Assembly (NCBI RefSeq): GCF_000293865.2
Contig: NZ_ALKN02000012.1
Coordinates: 44,674-108,673, forward strand
Direction: 5' to 3'
Length of the DNA stretch: 64,000 nucleotides
From: Limnohabitans sp. Rim28
GTDB lineage: Bacteria > Pseudomonadota > Gammaproteobacteria > Burkholderiales > Burkholderiaceae_C
The notes below the pieces were generated by a model. That model made no database searches, was not told the DNA's origin, and was given only the letters and a program-made list of their open reading frames with translations. Shown one piece after another: positions 49,612 to 58,496 of this stretch (positions within the stretch are counted from its first letter, which is position 1; the number at the start of each line of letters is the position of its first letter). The position numbers were made by a program, and so were the translations under genes.

Positions 49612-50208
49612 TCAGACGGTGTCCGTGGCATCGGCCTTGAGGCCAGAAGCGGATGGCATGAGCCACTCCGACAATGGGCTGGAAATATCCAGCTGCGCCT
49701 TGGCATAAAGATAACTCCCCGCTTCATCCAAAGCCACGCGCAGGGGCCCCCAATTGGCCTCAGGCGTTTGAGCGGCTTGTACACCACACTGGTAAATGGC
49801 ATTGGCTTGGGCGGGCGGTATCCACGACTCCACCGTACCGGCCGAGGTGGTGATCTGCCGTGCGTTTTTGGGCTCACCAGACATGCCCCTTTGGCCATCT
49901 TTAAAACCTTCTCTGTACAAGGCCTCCACATGTTTTGACAAAACCACTTGGTACGGACCTTGCAAATCAAAAATAGCCAAAGGGTCCATGTCACTGTCAG
50001 GTCGACCCGTCATGGCATCCCAAAGCTTTTTGGACGACATCCCCAAAAAAGGCAATGAAACAGCTTGTGCTGGTTTTTGTTGCTGAATGGATGAGAGGAC
50101 TTGGCGGGTTTCTTTTTCGATGGTGCTGACCCTGTCAATCAGGTAAATGATCAACACCAAGATGACCAATAAACCAATGGCCATGAGTGCGTTCATCAAA
50201 GCATCCAT
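49612..50208 (-). CDS. Unknown single-pass membrane protein in the flagellar operon (198 aa)
   Basis: I do not recognise this protein. It has an N-terminal membrane helix (about residues 8-25, LMAIGLLVILVLIIYLID) and then a soluble domain of about 170 residues. Notable segments are YQVVLSKHVEALYREGFKDG and SWIPPAQANAIYQCGVQAAQ, which look helical. No signal peptide cleavage site or catalytic motif is seen. It starts 4 bases after the stop of the 182-aa gene, downstream of fliA, so it belongs to the flhA-flhF-flhG-fliA transcript. A role in motility is inferred only from position. Confidence 0.72.
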   Translation of the reverse strand: MDALMNALMAIGLLVILVLIIYLIDRVSTIEKETRQVLSSIQQQKPAQAVSLPFLGMSSKKLWDAMTGRPDSDMDPLAIFDLQGPYQVVLSKHVEALYREGFKDGQRGMSGEPKNARQITTSAGTVESWIPPAQANAIYQCGVQAAQTPEANWGPLRVALDEAGSYLYAKAQLDISSPLSEWLMPSASGLKADATDTV

Positions 50209-50212
50209 GGCG

Positions 50213-50761
50213 TCAGCGAACGCCTGCCTCGGGATCGGTCGGTGTGCTCAAAGAACCTTCTTCGCCAGATTCCGGGACATCTTGTGAAGCCAATTCTTCT
50301 CTCAAAAAATTCATCACCTGAAACGGCTCTTTCAGCCGAAGGTCGTAGTAACTGATCTGATTGGCCAGCGCCTGCATGGCCTCAATGGCTTTGGGAGCCG
50401 TCATCTCCATTTTCTGGTACTTCGCTCCGAGCCCAAAAGCCTCGTTGGCATGTTCTTCGGGCAGGTAAACGTAAATATCGGTTTCGCCAGCGCGGATTTT
50501 TTGAAATTTTGAAGGCACAGGCAAATCTGGCGCGGGTTTACCTTCCATCAAAGCCAAGTTGGCATGCTCTTGCCAAAGGGCGGTTTGTTCGGCGCCCGCA
50601 ATGAAGGTTTTGTCCAAGTGCGCTCGGCAAAGCATGCCCATTCGCATGCGCACGATGCGTGCGTCGTGCGTGTCGGACTTCAAACTCACGACTTTTTCAT
50701 ATGCTGCAACAGCCCGCTTCATTTCTTCAGCGGGATTGTTTTTGTTAAAAAAACCGAGCAT
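50213..50761 (-). CDS. Unknown soluble protein downstream of fliA (182 aa)
   Basis: I do not recognise this protein. The N-terminus MLGFFNKNNPAEEMKRAVAAYEKVVSLKS looks helical, followed by a region with ARIVRMRMGMLCRAH and an alternating segment TDIYVYLPEEHANEAFGLGA. The C-terminus is acidic (SGEEGSLSTPTDPEAGVR). There is no membrane helix. It lies 21 bases after fliA and 4 bases before the 198-aa gene, on the same strand. The pair may act together at the flagellar base or in its regulation; this is inference from position. Confidence 0.7.
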   Translation of the reverse strand: MLGFFNKNNPAEEMKRAVAAYEKVVSLKSDTHDARIVRMRMGMLCRAHLDKTFIAGAEQTALWQEHANLALMEGKPAPDLPVPSKFQKIRAGETDIYVYLPEEHANEAFGLGAKYQKMEMTAPKAIEAMQALANQISYYDLRLKEPFQVMNFLREELASQDVPESGEEGSLSTPTDPEAGVR

Positions 50762-50782
50762 AGGTTTGAACTTTTTTTAAAT

Positions 50783-51499
50783 CTAAGAGATTTGTAGATT
50801 TTGCCGTAATTTTTTAACAACTGCAGAAAGTATTTGACTAACACGGGACTCACTGACCCCCAGAACTTCACCGATTTCCTTGAGGTTCAACTCCTCGACG
50901 TAGTAAAGCGACATGACCAAGCGCTCACGCTCGGGCAACTGATCAATCGCCGCCACCACAGCCTCCATGAATTCCGCTTCTTCGACCATGATTTCAGGCT
51001 GCATGGCGCTGTCAGCGGGCATGCTCATGACCTCATCGGTCACAACCTCCATGGAAAAGGTCTCAAAGCGCTTGGCCTGACCGCGCTCACGGTGAAACTC
51101 TTCGATGTCCTTGCCCATGAACAAAGCCAATTCGGCTTGGGATGGGGCACGGCCCAACTCTGCTGCCAACACGTGAACCGCCTCGTTCTCACTTTTGTTG
51201 AATGCTACGGCCGATCTGGGCAAGAATGACTGCCGCCTGACTTCGTCCAAGATCGCGCCACGGACCCTGCTCAAGGCAAAGTGCTCAAATTCAAAACCTT
51301 TGGTGGGGTCGAACGAGCGTGCCGCCTCAATCAGGCCCACCATACCCACCTGAACCAATTCATCGAGCTCCATGAAGGGGGGAAGTCGGGCTTTCAGGTG
51401 CACCGCCACCCGCTTGACCATGGCCATATGGCCCAAGATCAGGGACTCATGGCGATTTTCAGCCTGCTCGTAATGAGAAATGGTATGGGCCACGGTCAC
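50783..51499 (-). CDS. fliA: Flagellar sigma factor sigma-28
   Basis: A 238-residue sigma factor for late flagellar and chemotaxis genes. Region 2 shows FMELDELVQVGMVGLIEAAR and FDPTKGFEFEHFALSRVRGA with ILDEVR, the classic FliA/WhiG pattern. Region 4 reads LPERERLVMSLYYVEELNLK and EIGEVLGVSESRVSQI. Its ATG overlaps the flhG stop as ATGA, so it is translated with flhG. A sigma-28-like promoter occurs before fliS and a weaker one before fliK, both probable targets. The anti-sigma gene flgM is not in the window. Confidence 0.96.
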   Translation of the reverse strand: MTVAHTISHYEQAENRHESLILGHMAMVKRVAVHLKARLPPFMELDELVQVGMVGLIEAARSFDPTKGFEFEHFALSRVRGAILDEVRRQSFLPRSAVAFNKSENEAVHVLAAELGRAPSQAELALFMGKDIEEFHRERGQAKRFETFSMEVVTDEVMSMPADSAMQPEIMVEEAEFMEAVVAAIDQLPERERLVMSLYYVEELNLKEIGEVLGVSESRVSQILSAVVKKLRQNLQIS

Positions 51500-52320
51500 T
51501 CCCCTGGCTGCGAGACTCGCAGCATGCGTTCGGAGAAAAACTGCACACGCCCGGACGGGCCGTCCGTGGGGGGCAGCTGGTCGATGGCCTCCGCCAATCC
51601 TCTGAAATCGCGCGAAGCGGCACTGCCTGGCGCAAACTCCATCACGGAGGTGTACTTTCGGAGTGATTGCAACACCATTTCATCGGCCTCAATCGATTGC
51701 AAAAATTTGATCGACACACCCAGAAACCGGTTGCAGACGTCATTCAGGCGTCGGTGCAATTGGCGACCTTCCTGAGCGCCAGAGACCATGTTTGGAATCA
51801 GGTAAATTTCATCGAGCGATTGCTCTGTGGCCATCACCTTGATCAAACCATAGGCGTCTGCAATGGATGAGGGCTGGTTGCACACCACCACAAATCGGCG
51901 CTGGCATGCCGCCATGAACTCCAAAACAGCCGGTGCAATACCGGCCGCCACGTCCACCACCAAATAGTCAACAGGCTCTTGAAGGCTGTCAAAAGCACGG
52001 ACCATGCTGGCGATTTGGATGGAATCCAGTGCGGCAATGTCGCGCAAACCTGAAGCCCCTGGCACCAAGCGAACACCTTGCTTGGTGGTCACAATGACCT
52101 CGTCTAAAGTCTTTTCACCGGTCAACACATGGCTGATGTTGAAGGGCGCGTGCGCGCCTAAAGCAATTTGCGCGTTGGCCATGCCCAAATCACCGTCCAT
52201 CAGCATGACCTTGTGACCTCGCATGCACAGGGCCACGGCCAAATTGATGGCCACGGTGGTTTTTCCAGCCCCGCCCTTGCCGCTGGCCACACCGATCACT
52301 TGAGGAAACTTGAAATCCAT
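51496..52320 (-). CDS. flhG: MinD-like ATPase FlhG (FleN)
   Basis: A 274-residue ParA/MinD-type ATPase that limits flagellar number and controls placement with FlhF. The deviant Walker A VASGKGGAGKTTVAINLAVA begins at about residue 12. LMDGDLGMANAQIALG and VDVAAGIAPAVLEF are the switch regions. A membrane-targeting helix is expected at the C-terminus (about 255-274). The usual N-terminal DQAxxLR helix that activates FlhF is missing: the ATG at 52320 leads straight into the ATPase, and the frame upstream up to flhF offers no start. It overlaps fliA by four bases. Confidence 0.92.
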   Translation of the reverse strand: MDFKFPQVIGVASGKGGAGKTTVAINLAVALCMRGHKVMLMDGDLGMANAQIALGAHAPFNISHVLTGEKTLDEVIVTTKQGVRLVPGASGLRDIAALDSIQIASMVRAFDSLQEPVDYLVVDVAAGIAPAVLEFMAACQRRFVVVCNQPSSIADAYGLIKVMATEQSLDEIYLIPNMVSGAQEGRQLHRRLNDVCNRFLGVSIKFLQSIEADEMVLQSLRKYTSVMEFAPGSAASRDFRGLAEAIDQLPPTDGPSGRVQFFSERMLRVSQPGE

Positions 52321-52331
52321 GTTGTCGCTTC

Positions 52332-53834
52332 TTATGCTGAGGGTGATGGCTTGGATCGGACAGGTGAACGGGTTGAAACGCTTGGGCCCATCAGCGTGGG
52401 AATTTCAATCTCATCTGAAACCACTGGTTTGACTTGAACCTTGGCCCTCACTTTGGGCTTCGCAGCCACGGCAGCGGCAACATCACTGATGGGGACAGTA
52501 TAAGGCGCTGCAAGCACCGGTTTTTTGTGCGCCACAGGGGGTTTCGGCTGATCCGCTAAAACCATTGGAACGGACTCGTTCACAGTGCTCAAGCCAGACA
52601 AAGGCATCATGGGTGACAAAGCCAAAGCCACCAATTGCGCTGGATCAAAACCATGTGCCTGAGTAGAGATTCGACTGTCTCCCGCTACCCAAGATACAGG
52701 CAAGCTGTTTTCCGTCAGACCTTGAACCAAGGCCCAAGGGTGAGCTGCCTCGTCCATCTTGCTGAGCATCAAAGATGCCCAAGGTATCGCTGATATTTGG
52801 AGAATTTTGCGCACGCTGGTGACCGTCGCATCAACCGGCAAAACAGCATGCCTTAAAACTTGTGGGCAATGCAAATGCAACTGGGCTGCTTGTGTTCCAA
52901 AATCCACGCCACAAGTATCAATCCAAACCGTTTTACCCTGCAAATCCTCTAACAAAGCATTCAACATGTCGGCATCCGAAACGCGGAAGCAGTCGACCCC
53001 CGATTGCGAAGCCAAAAGTTGCATCTGCGCCCAAGCCCCGGGACGGTGGTCAGCAAAGCTCACCATCGCCTGCTTCTCTGGACCGAGCTTTTGGGCCGAG
53101 GCCAACGCCAGGCGCCCGACCATGGATGTTTTGCCAGATCCGGAGGGCCCACACAGGGCATGCGCGACTGCAGGCTGCAACTCATAATCCGGACGCATCA
53201 AAGAAGTCACCAACAAACGCTGCATCACCTCCATGGCCTCGTCCTTGCTGTGCAGCGGCTGGATGCTGTCTGTCAAAAGCGCTCTTAAAGCGGCGGGAAC
53301 GCCTATTTCATTCATGGCTTGCATCAGGGGCTGGATGTCTGGCGAGAGTCGTAATCCATCTTGCCAAGGCTGCATTTGACGCGACAAAGTGAACTCTTTT
53401 CGCAAAGATGCCATCTCTTGCCGCAACATGTCCACAATCTCCAAACTTCTCTGGCTCTCGTGGGCGCTGTTCAAGCGTTCACCGTTTGTCACAGGTGGCA
53501 AGGCTGACACCGCCCTTGAGCTTGTCTGATTTTTTTTGTGTTCTTGCAACCCGTCTTCTGATACACCGATCTCCTGCTCGGAATTGACTTCGTCAAGCAA
53601 TTGGGAAAACGGCACAAAGGGCATCTGAGCTTTGGCATGCGATGAAGATTCAGCCTTCGGCAAAGACGCGTCGGCAGCAGGCGACACCGCAGGATCGACA
53701 TCGGTGGCGACGATCAACTCGATTTGATTGTCCAACCGCTGGCTCGAAATGATGAGGACGTCGTTGCCATACAACTGAATGGCTTTTTCGTTGGCCGAGC
53801 GGCTGTCACGAGCCAAAATGCGTTTGAGTTCCAT
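52332..53834 (-). CDS. flhF: Divergent FlhF, SRP-type GTPase
   Basis: A 500-residue protein that normally sets the site of flagellar assembly. The N-terminal B domain (about 1-45, MELKRILARDSRSANEKAIQ) fits FlhF. After a long linker (45-160) comes the N domain and the G domain with G1 GPSGSGKT (229-236). The other G motifs are changed: DTYR is replaced by ADHR (261-264), DTAGR by DTCGV (306-310) and TKLDE by SKMDE (358-362). A further 90-residue Ala/Pro/Lys-rich tail (410-500) is unusual. It lies between flhA and flhG. GTPase activity may be weak. Confidence 0.88.
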   Translation of the reverse strand: MELKRILARDSRSANEKAIQLYGNDVLIISSQRLDNQIELIVATDVDPAVSPAADASLPKAESSSHAKAQMPFVPFSQLLDEVNSEQEIGVSEDGLQEHKKNQTSSRAVSALPPVTNGERLNSAHESQRSLEIVDMLRQEMASLRKEFTLSRQMQPWQDGLRLSPDIQPLMQAMNEIGVPAALRALLTDSIQPLHSKDEAMEVMQRLLVTSLMRPDYELQPAVAHALCGPSGSGKTSMVGRLALASAQKLGPEKQAMVSFADHRPGAWAQMQLLASQSGVDCFRVSDADMLNALLEDLQGKTVWIDTCGVDFGTQAAQLHLHCPQVLRHAVLPVDATVTSVRKILQISAIPWASLMLSKMDEAAHPWALVQGLTENSLPVSWVAGDSRISTQAHGFDPAQLVALALSPMMPLSGLSTVNESVPMVLADQPKPPVAHKKPVLAAPYTVPISDVAAAVAAKPKVRAKVQVKPVVSDEIEIPTLMGPSVSTRSPVRSKPSPSA

Positions 53835-53840
53835 GATCTA

Positions 53841-55958
53841 TCAAGCCTTGGTCGCTGAGGGGTTGTTTCGGGGGTCGGCGTGCACGGTGTTGATCACCTT
53901 GACGGGCTGGTCATCTGGGATTTCGCTGTAGGACAGCACCGTCAAATCGCTCACCCGGTACCGCACGGCCTTGGACATCCAGGGTCGAATGGCCGGCGAA
54001 ACCACCAAGACGGCTGGCAAGCCCTGCTCTTCGGTGGTACGGGTGCTGTCGCGTAACGCGGCGAACAAACTTTCTGCCAAAGCGGGCTCCAACACCATGC
54101 CCGCAGAACCGCTGTTCTGCTGCAAGACGTTGTGCAAAAGTTGCTCCAACTGGGGGTCCAATGTCAAGACAGACAAGGTATCCCGACTCTCCAAAAGTCC
54201 TTGCACAATCATCCGGCCCATCTTGGGGCGAATCAATTGCGCCAATTGATCTGGGTCTTGAGTACGCCCGCAGACCTCCGTCAGGGCCTCCACCACGCTG
54301 CGCATGTCACGGATCGGCACAGACTCTTGCAAGAGGTTTTGTAGCGTCCGTGTCACGACACCCAATGAGAGCTTACCCGGCACCAATTCTTCGACCAGTT
54401 TGGGAGATTTCAGGGCCAATTTATCGAGCAACTTTTGCGCTTCATCATGGCTGAGCAGTTCAGATGCGTTTTCGCGCAAAACTTTGTTCATGTGCGTGGC
54501 AATGGCCGTGCTCGGATCCACCACGGTGTAACCCAGTGCACGGGCCTGATCTCGCCATGCGGGCTCAATCCACACCGCCTCAAGACCAAAAGCGGGCTCT
54601 TTGGTCGCCTGCCCCTCCACTTTGCCGTAAACCTTGCCGGGGTTGATGGCCAACTCTCGGCCGACTTTCACCTCGCCGCGACCGCGCACGACACCGTTGA
54701 GAACGATGTGATAGGCATCGGGTTCCAAGTTCAGCGCATCCCGGATGCGGACTGGCTGGACCAAAAAACCCAACTCAGCAGAGAGTTTTTTGCGCACGCC
54801 CTTGACACGGGTCATCAGCTGCCCACCCGACTCCACGTTCACCAAAGGAATCAAACCGTAACCAATTTCAAGACCGATCAAATCCACCTGCTCCACATCG
54901 TCCCAATCGAGCTCTTTCGGCGTTGAATCGAGCGCAGCAGGCGGCGCAGCGGCGCCCTGCTCTAACAACATTTGTTTGCGCATCACCATGAAGCCCACGC
55001 CAGCGGTGGCCGCGGCCAAGGTCAAAAAGACCAAATGAGGCATCCCAGGCACCAAACCCATCACCATCAAAATACCTGACGAGATGAACAGGGCAGGCAC
55101 ATTGGACAACTGGCTGCCGGCCTGTTCGGTCATCGACTCGGAAGTCGTCACCCGCGTCACAATGATCGCCGTGGCCAAAGACATGAACAAAGCTGGAATC
55201 TGGGCCACCAAGCCATCGCCAATGGTCAGCAGCACATAAATACGGCTGGCCTCACCCACTGGCAAGTCGTGCTGACCGATGCCAATGGCCAAGCCACCCA
55301 CAATGTTGATGATCAAAATCAACAAGCCTGCTAAAGCATCACCGCTGACAAACTTGGAAGCACCGTCCATCGAGCCAAAAAAGTCCGACTCTTGCGCGAG
55401 TTCTTCTCGGCGTTTTTTAGCGGTTTCTTGGTCAATCACACCCGCGTTCAAGTCCGCATCGATCGACATTTGCTTGCCCGGCATCGCATCCAGCGTGAAT
55501 CGGGCATTGACCTCTGACACACGCCCGGCACCTTTGGTCACCACGAAGAAGTTGACGATCATCAAAATCACAAAGATGATGAAGCCCACCACATAGTTGC
55601 CACCAATCACAAACTCGCCAAACGCCGCAATCACCTTGCCGGCAGACTCTGGGCCCTCATGCCCCTTGACCAACACCACCCGGGTCGAGGCCACGTTCAA
55701 AGCCAAACGCAGCATGGTGGCGAACAACAGCACGGACGGAAAGGATGAAAACTCCAAAGGCTTGCGCGTGCCAATGGCAATCATGATGACCACCAAGCCG
55801 ATCATGATGTTGAAGGTGAACAAAATGTCCAACAGCAACGGCGGCAAAGGCACCACCAACATGGCCATGATCAACAAGACCAAAGCCGGCAAGCCCAATC
55901 CCGCCAAATTAAAGCTGGAAAGGTTCTGCCGAATCGCTGACAGGGTCAAAGTGTTCAT
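53841..55958 (-). CDS. flhA: Flagellar export gate protein FlhA
   Basis: A 705-residue inner-membrane component of the flagellar type III export gate. The N-terminal half has about eight helices (from ALVLLIMAMLVVPLPPLLL), with a cytoplasmic loop holding RFTLDAMPGKQMSIDADLN, the FHIPEP family signature region. The C-terminal cytosolic domain (about 350-700) docks chaperone-substrate pairs; ends include RYRVSDLTVLSYSEIPDDQP. Length is standard. It is the first gene of the flhA-flhF-flhG-fliA group and is divergent from fliK across 223 bases. Confidence 0.98.
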   Translation of the reverse strand: MNTLTLSAIRQNLSSFNLAGLGLPALVLLIMAMLVVPLPPLLLDILFTFNIMIGLVVIMIAIGTRKPLEFSSFPSVLLFATMLRLALNVASTRVVLVKGHEGPESAGKVIAAFGEFVIGGNYVVGFIIFVILMIVNFFVVTKGAGRVSEVNARFTLDAMPGKQMSIDADLNAGVIDQETAKKRREELAQESDFFGSMDGASKFVSGDALAGLLILIINIVGGLAIGIGQHDLPVGEASRIYVLLTIGDGLVAQIPALFMSLATAIIVTRVTTSESMTEQAGSQLSNVPALFISSGILMVMGLVPGMPHLVFLTLAAATAGVGFMVMRKQMLLEQGAAAPPAALDSTPKELDWDDVEQVDLIGLEIGYGLIPLVNVESGGQLMTRVKGVRKKLSAELGFLVQPVRIRDALNLEPDAYHIVLNGVVRGRGEVKVGRELAINPGKVYGKVEGQATKEPAFGLEAVWIEPAWRDQARALGYTVVDPSTAIATHMNKVLRENASELLSHDEAQKLLDKLALKSPKLVEELVPGKLSLGVVTRTLQNLLQESVPIRDMRSVVEALTEVCGRTQDPDQLAQLIRPKMGRMIVQGLLESRDTLSVLTLDPQLEQLLHNVLQQNSGSAGMVLEPALAESLFAALRDSTRTTEEQGLPAVLVVSPAIRPWMSKAVRYRVSDLTVLSYSEIPDDQPVKVINTVHADPRNNPSATKA

Positions 55959-56067
55959 GAAGTGATGGAATCAAACAAGGCGATGGGGTGTGGGTTTTTC
56001 AACACCTTGAAGCAAGTCGCGTGCCACAACCCGCTAAATTGATCTGCCCTTTTTCGCATTCACGCCG

Positions 56068-56094
56068 TAAAACTGGTGCGCAAATTGCTGTAAC
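56068..56094 (+). promoter_or_regulatory. Weak sigma-28-like site upstream of fliK
   Basis: TAAAACTG (5 of 8 to the -35 consensus), an 11-base spacer and GCTGTAAC (4 of 8 to the -10). Spacing is exact but the match is modest. It lies about 88 bases before the fliK ATG. Confidence 0.3.
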
Positions 56095-56181
56095 CAGATA
56101 AGAAGGTGATCAGCGGCCATTTTTTGCCGCAGCTCTGCCACCGCCATCCGACCCTAACCCACCCGTTGAAGCGTGAAGACC

Positions 56182-57861
56182 ATGAACCTGACAACCATTG
56201 ACATTTCAACGCGATCCACAAGCACCAGTACGCTGGAAGCGATGCCCACATTGGATGAAAAAGTATCCAAAAACACCACTGTAGAGTTTGGCGCTGTCAT
56301 GAACACTTTGCTGGCCAAAAACAGCGTCGCAGAGGCATCGACCTCTTTTTCCGATGCCCGCCAAGACCCACTGGCCCTCTCGGAGGCGCTGACAGAAGAG
56401 GCACTGGCCGACATGCTGAACCTGACCCCAGGTCTGGTCACTGTCGGTGAAACCCTGGTTTTGACGGCCGTTCACCTCGGACCTCATTTGCAAGTCATCA
56501 CCCCCCAAACCGCTGCACCTGAAGGCCAGAGCTTAGAGGTCTTTGCACGCTCTCAGGGTCTGGATGAGGCGGCTTTGCAGTGGTTGATGGGCCAATCCAG
56601 TGCGTCGCACTTGACGAACACAACACCCACAAACGCGACATCAGCCTCAGCCTCAGCCTCAGCCTCAGCCTCAGCCTCAGCCTCAGCCTCAGCCTCAGCC
56701 TCAGCCTCTGTCTCTGCCTCAGTACCAGCACCAGCACCAGCACCAGCATCAGCCTCCGCAATAGCACCAACACCATTTTCAGTTTCAGTTTCAGCACAAT
56801 TACCCATTGCACCTTCCAGCCCTACAGCACCAGCGGCGGGCGGCTCACAAGAACTGGCTAGCCTTGACTTGACTTTACCCACCCCATCAGGCAACTTCTC
56901 CCCCCCTGCAGCCACAGCTGAAATGAGCAAAGTGCTCATGGCCCCTGAAACGATCCGCCCAAACAAAACAGGTACCGGTTCGAACTCGGGGACTGACCTT
57001 GACGGGGGCACGATGAAGATGGCAGCGCTTTTGCAGCCAGAATCAGAACCCTCATTGGAACCCCTGGAAATCACCCACCTGAAACTCCAATCCGCCACTG
57101 ACTTGATGAAAAGTCCACCAACTTGGGCTGCTGCAAGCACAACAGCATCCGAATGGCTGCAAAGCAACACCTTGGCGGTCCAGCTGGTCAAAGCCCATGT
57201 CAGCAGCAAATTAGAGCCCACGCCTGCCCTCTTGGACTTGAGCGCCCTTTTGCCGGCCGACCTTCAAGGCAGCTTGGAATCTATGGCCATGGACGGTTTC
57301 GCTTCTGGTCAAGACTCACCCTCGCAAGGACAAGGCCAGCTCAACGGGCGATCAGACGCCAACCCGTTGACGCGCACCGATTCAACTTCGAATGCGATGA
57401 ACCCGGCCGAGCAAGACAGCGCCCAAAGGCGTGAGAACATCAGCACCTTGGCTGAAAAAATGGGGCAAGCCGTGGGACAAAGGATATTGTCTGAGCTGGA
57501 GCGCGGACAATGGCACCTCAAACTGTCTTTGAGGCCTGCTACCTTGGGACATATCGAGGTAGAAATGCGCATGCGCAGTGGAGAAATGGATGCCGTATTC
57601 ACCGCGCCACAAGCCTTGACCCGCGAACTGCTGAACGAAGGCATGTCCAAACTGAAAGACACCCTGAATCAAATGGGCATGGATGTTGCTTCACTCAAGG
57701 TAGACGATGGGCAAAGCCGTCAACGTGGCGGAGAGTCGACACCTGACCGGCAAGCCCAACTCAAGGACAATGCACCCACCGACTCGGCGGATGCGCCAGT
57801 GTTTTCAAGCGTAGCTGCCCCAAACAAAATGGGCACTGATGGCTGGGATGTGCTGGTGTAA
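56182..57861 (+). CDS. fliK: Flagellar hook-length control protein FliK
   Basis: A 559-residue protein that measures the hook and switches the export gate. The N-terminal two thirds are low complexity (Ser, Thr, Ala, Pro). The C-terminal Flg_hook domain (about 430-515) has GQRILSELERGQWHLKLSLR and ATLGHIEVEMRMRSGEMDAV, then ELLNEGMSKLKDTLNQMGMD. An 11-copy TCAGCC tract (56641-56706) codes for Ser-Ala repeats. The ATG at 56182 is chosen over a GTG nine bases earlier. It starts the fliK-fliL-fliM-fliN-fliO-fliP-fliQ-fliR-flhB run. Confidence 0.92.
   Translation: MNLTTIDISTRSTSTSTLEAMPTLDEKVSKNTTVEFGAVMNTLLAKNSVAEASTSFSDARQDPLALSEALTEEALADMLNLTPGLVTVGETLVLTAVHLGPHLQVITPQTAAPEGQSLEVFARSQGLDEAALQWLMGQSSASHLTNTTPTNATSASASASASASASASASASASASVSASVPAPAPAPASASAIAPTPFSVSVSAQLPIAPSSPTAPAAGGSQELASLDLTLPTPSGNFSPPAATAEMSKVLMAPETIRPNKTGTGSNSGTDLDGGTMKMAALLQPESEPSLEPLEITHLKLQSATDLMKSPPTWAAASTTASEWLQSNTLAVQLVKAHVSSKLEPTPALLDLSALLPADLQGSLESMAMDGFASGQDSPSQGQGQLNGRSDANPLTRTDSTSNAMNPAEQDSAQRRENISTLAEKMGQAVGQRILSELERGQWHLKLSLRPATLGHIEVEMRMRSGEMDAVFTAPQALTRELLNEGMSKLKDTLNQMGMDVASLKVDDGQSRQRGGESTPDRQAQLKDNAPTDSADAPVFSSVAAPNKMGTDGWDVLV
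56641..56706 (+). repeat. TCAGCC x 11 in-frame microsatellite in fliK
   Basis: Eleven perfect copies of the hexamer TCAGCC, coding for Ser-Ala pairs, followed by two decayed copies and then CCAGCA x 4 (56725-56748). Gain or loss of units keeps the reading frame and would change only linker length. Confidence 0.97.
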
Positions 57862-57884
57862 GCAATATTCAAGAAGGAATCAAC

Positions 57885-58466
57885 ATGGCTGATGAAGAAA
57901 TTGAAGTCGAAGGCAAAAAGAAATCTCCTCTCATCAAGATCATCGTGATTGCCTTGGTGGCCATCCTGTTGCTGGTCGGCACTGTGGTCGGCACCTTGTT
58001 TGTGACCGGGTTTTTTGACAAAAAAGACACCGTTGCAGCCGAAGAGGCCCTGAAAAACCTCGAAAGCGGTGCGGCCAACAAGGCTGGCGCCAATGCGGCA
58101 GATGCAAGTCCTCAGAAGGTGGCCAAAGAATCACCGGAGCTCCAGCGCTTTGAAAACAGCTACATGGAGCTGGAAAAGCCCCTGGTCTCCAACCTCACCA
58201 ATACTCGCAAGGTGATCCAGCTCAACCTGGCCATCATGACCCACTACGACGAGCGGGTTTTCAAGAACGCCAAAAAACACGAGTTCGCTCTGCGCTCGGT
58301 GGCATTGGATGTCATGCGCCAAATGACCGAAGCCGACTTGGCCAAGCCCGAATTTCGCAAAGATCTGGCGGCCAAAATCCGCGAAGAGATGAACGCTGTG
58401 CTTCAGAAGTACGAAGACTTCGGCGGCATTGAAGAAGTCTATTTCACCAGCTTTGTGGTTCAGTGA
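57885..58466 (+). CDS. fliL: Flagellar basal-body protein FliL
   Basis: A 193-residue single-pass inner-membrane protein. The short charged N-terminus (EEIEVEGKKKSPLIK) is followed by a membrane helix at about residues 18-43 (IVIALVAILLLVGTVVGTLF). The periplasmic domain has LVSNLTNTRKVIQLNLAIMT and DVMRQMTEADLAKPEFRKDL, ending YFTSFVVQ, the usual FliL end. It surrounds and supports stator units. AAGAAGGA precedes the ATG. Confidence 0.93.
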   Translation: MADEEIEVEGKKKSPLIKIIVIALVAILLLVGTVVGTLFVTGFFDKKDTVAAEEALKNLESGAANKAGANAADASPQKVAKESPELQRFENSYMELEKPLVSNLTNTRKVIQLNLAIMTHYDERVFKNAKKHEFALRSVALDVMRQMTEADLAKPEFRKDLAAKIREEMNAVLQKYEDFGGIEEVYFTSFVVQ

Positions 58467-58496
58467 ACATCTTGAAGTTAGAGCAGTGCATTGACC

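Noticed and set aside
56641..56748. Possible CRISPR array
   Set aside because: Six-base tandem units without spacers inside a coding gene are a microsatellite, not CRISPR.
56553..57221. Minus-strand frame with long Glu-Ala repeats
   Set aside because: It is only the complement of the TCAGCC repeat in fliK.
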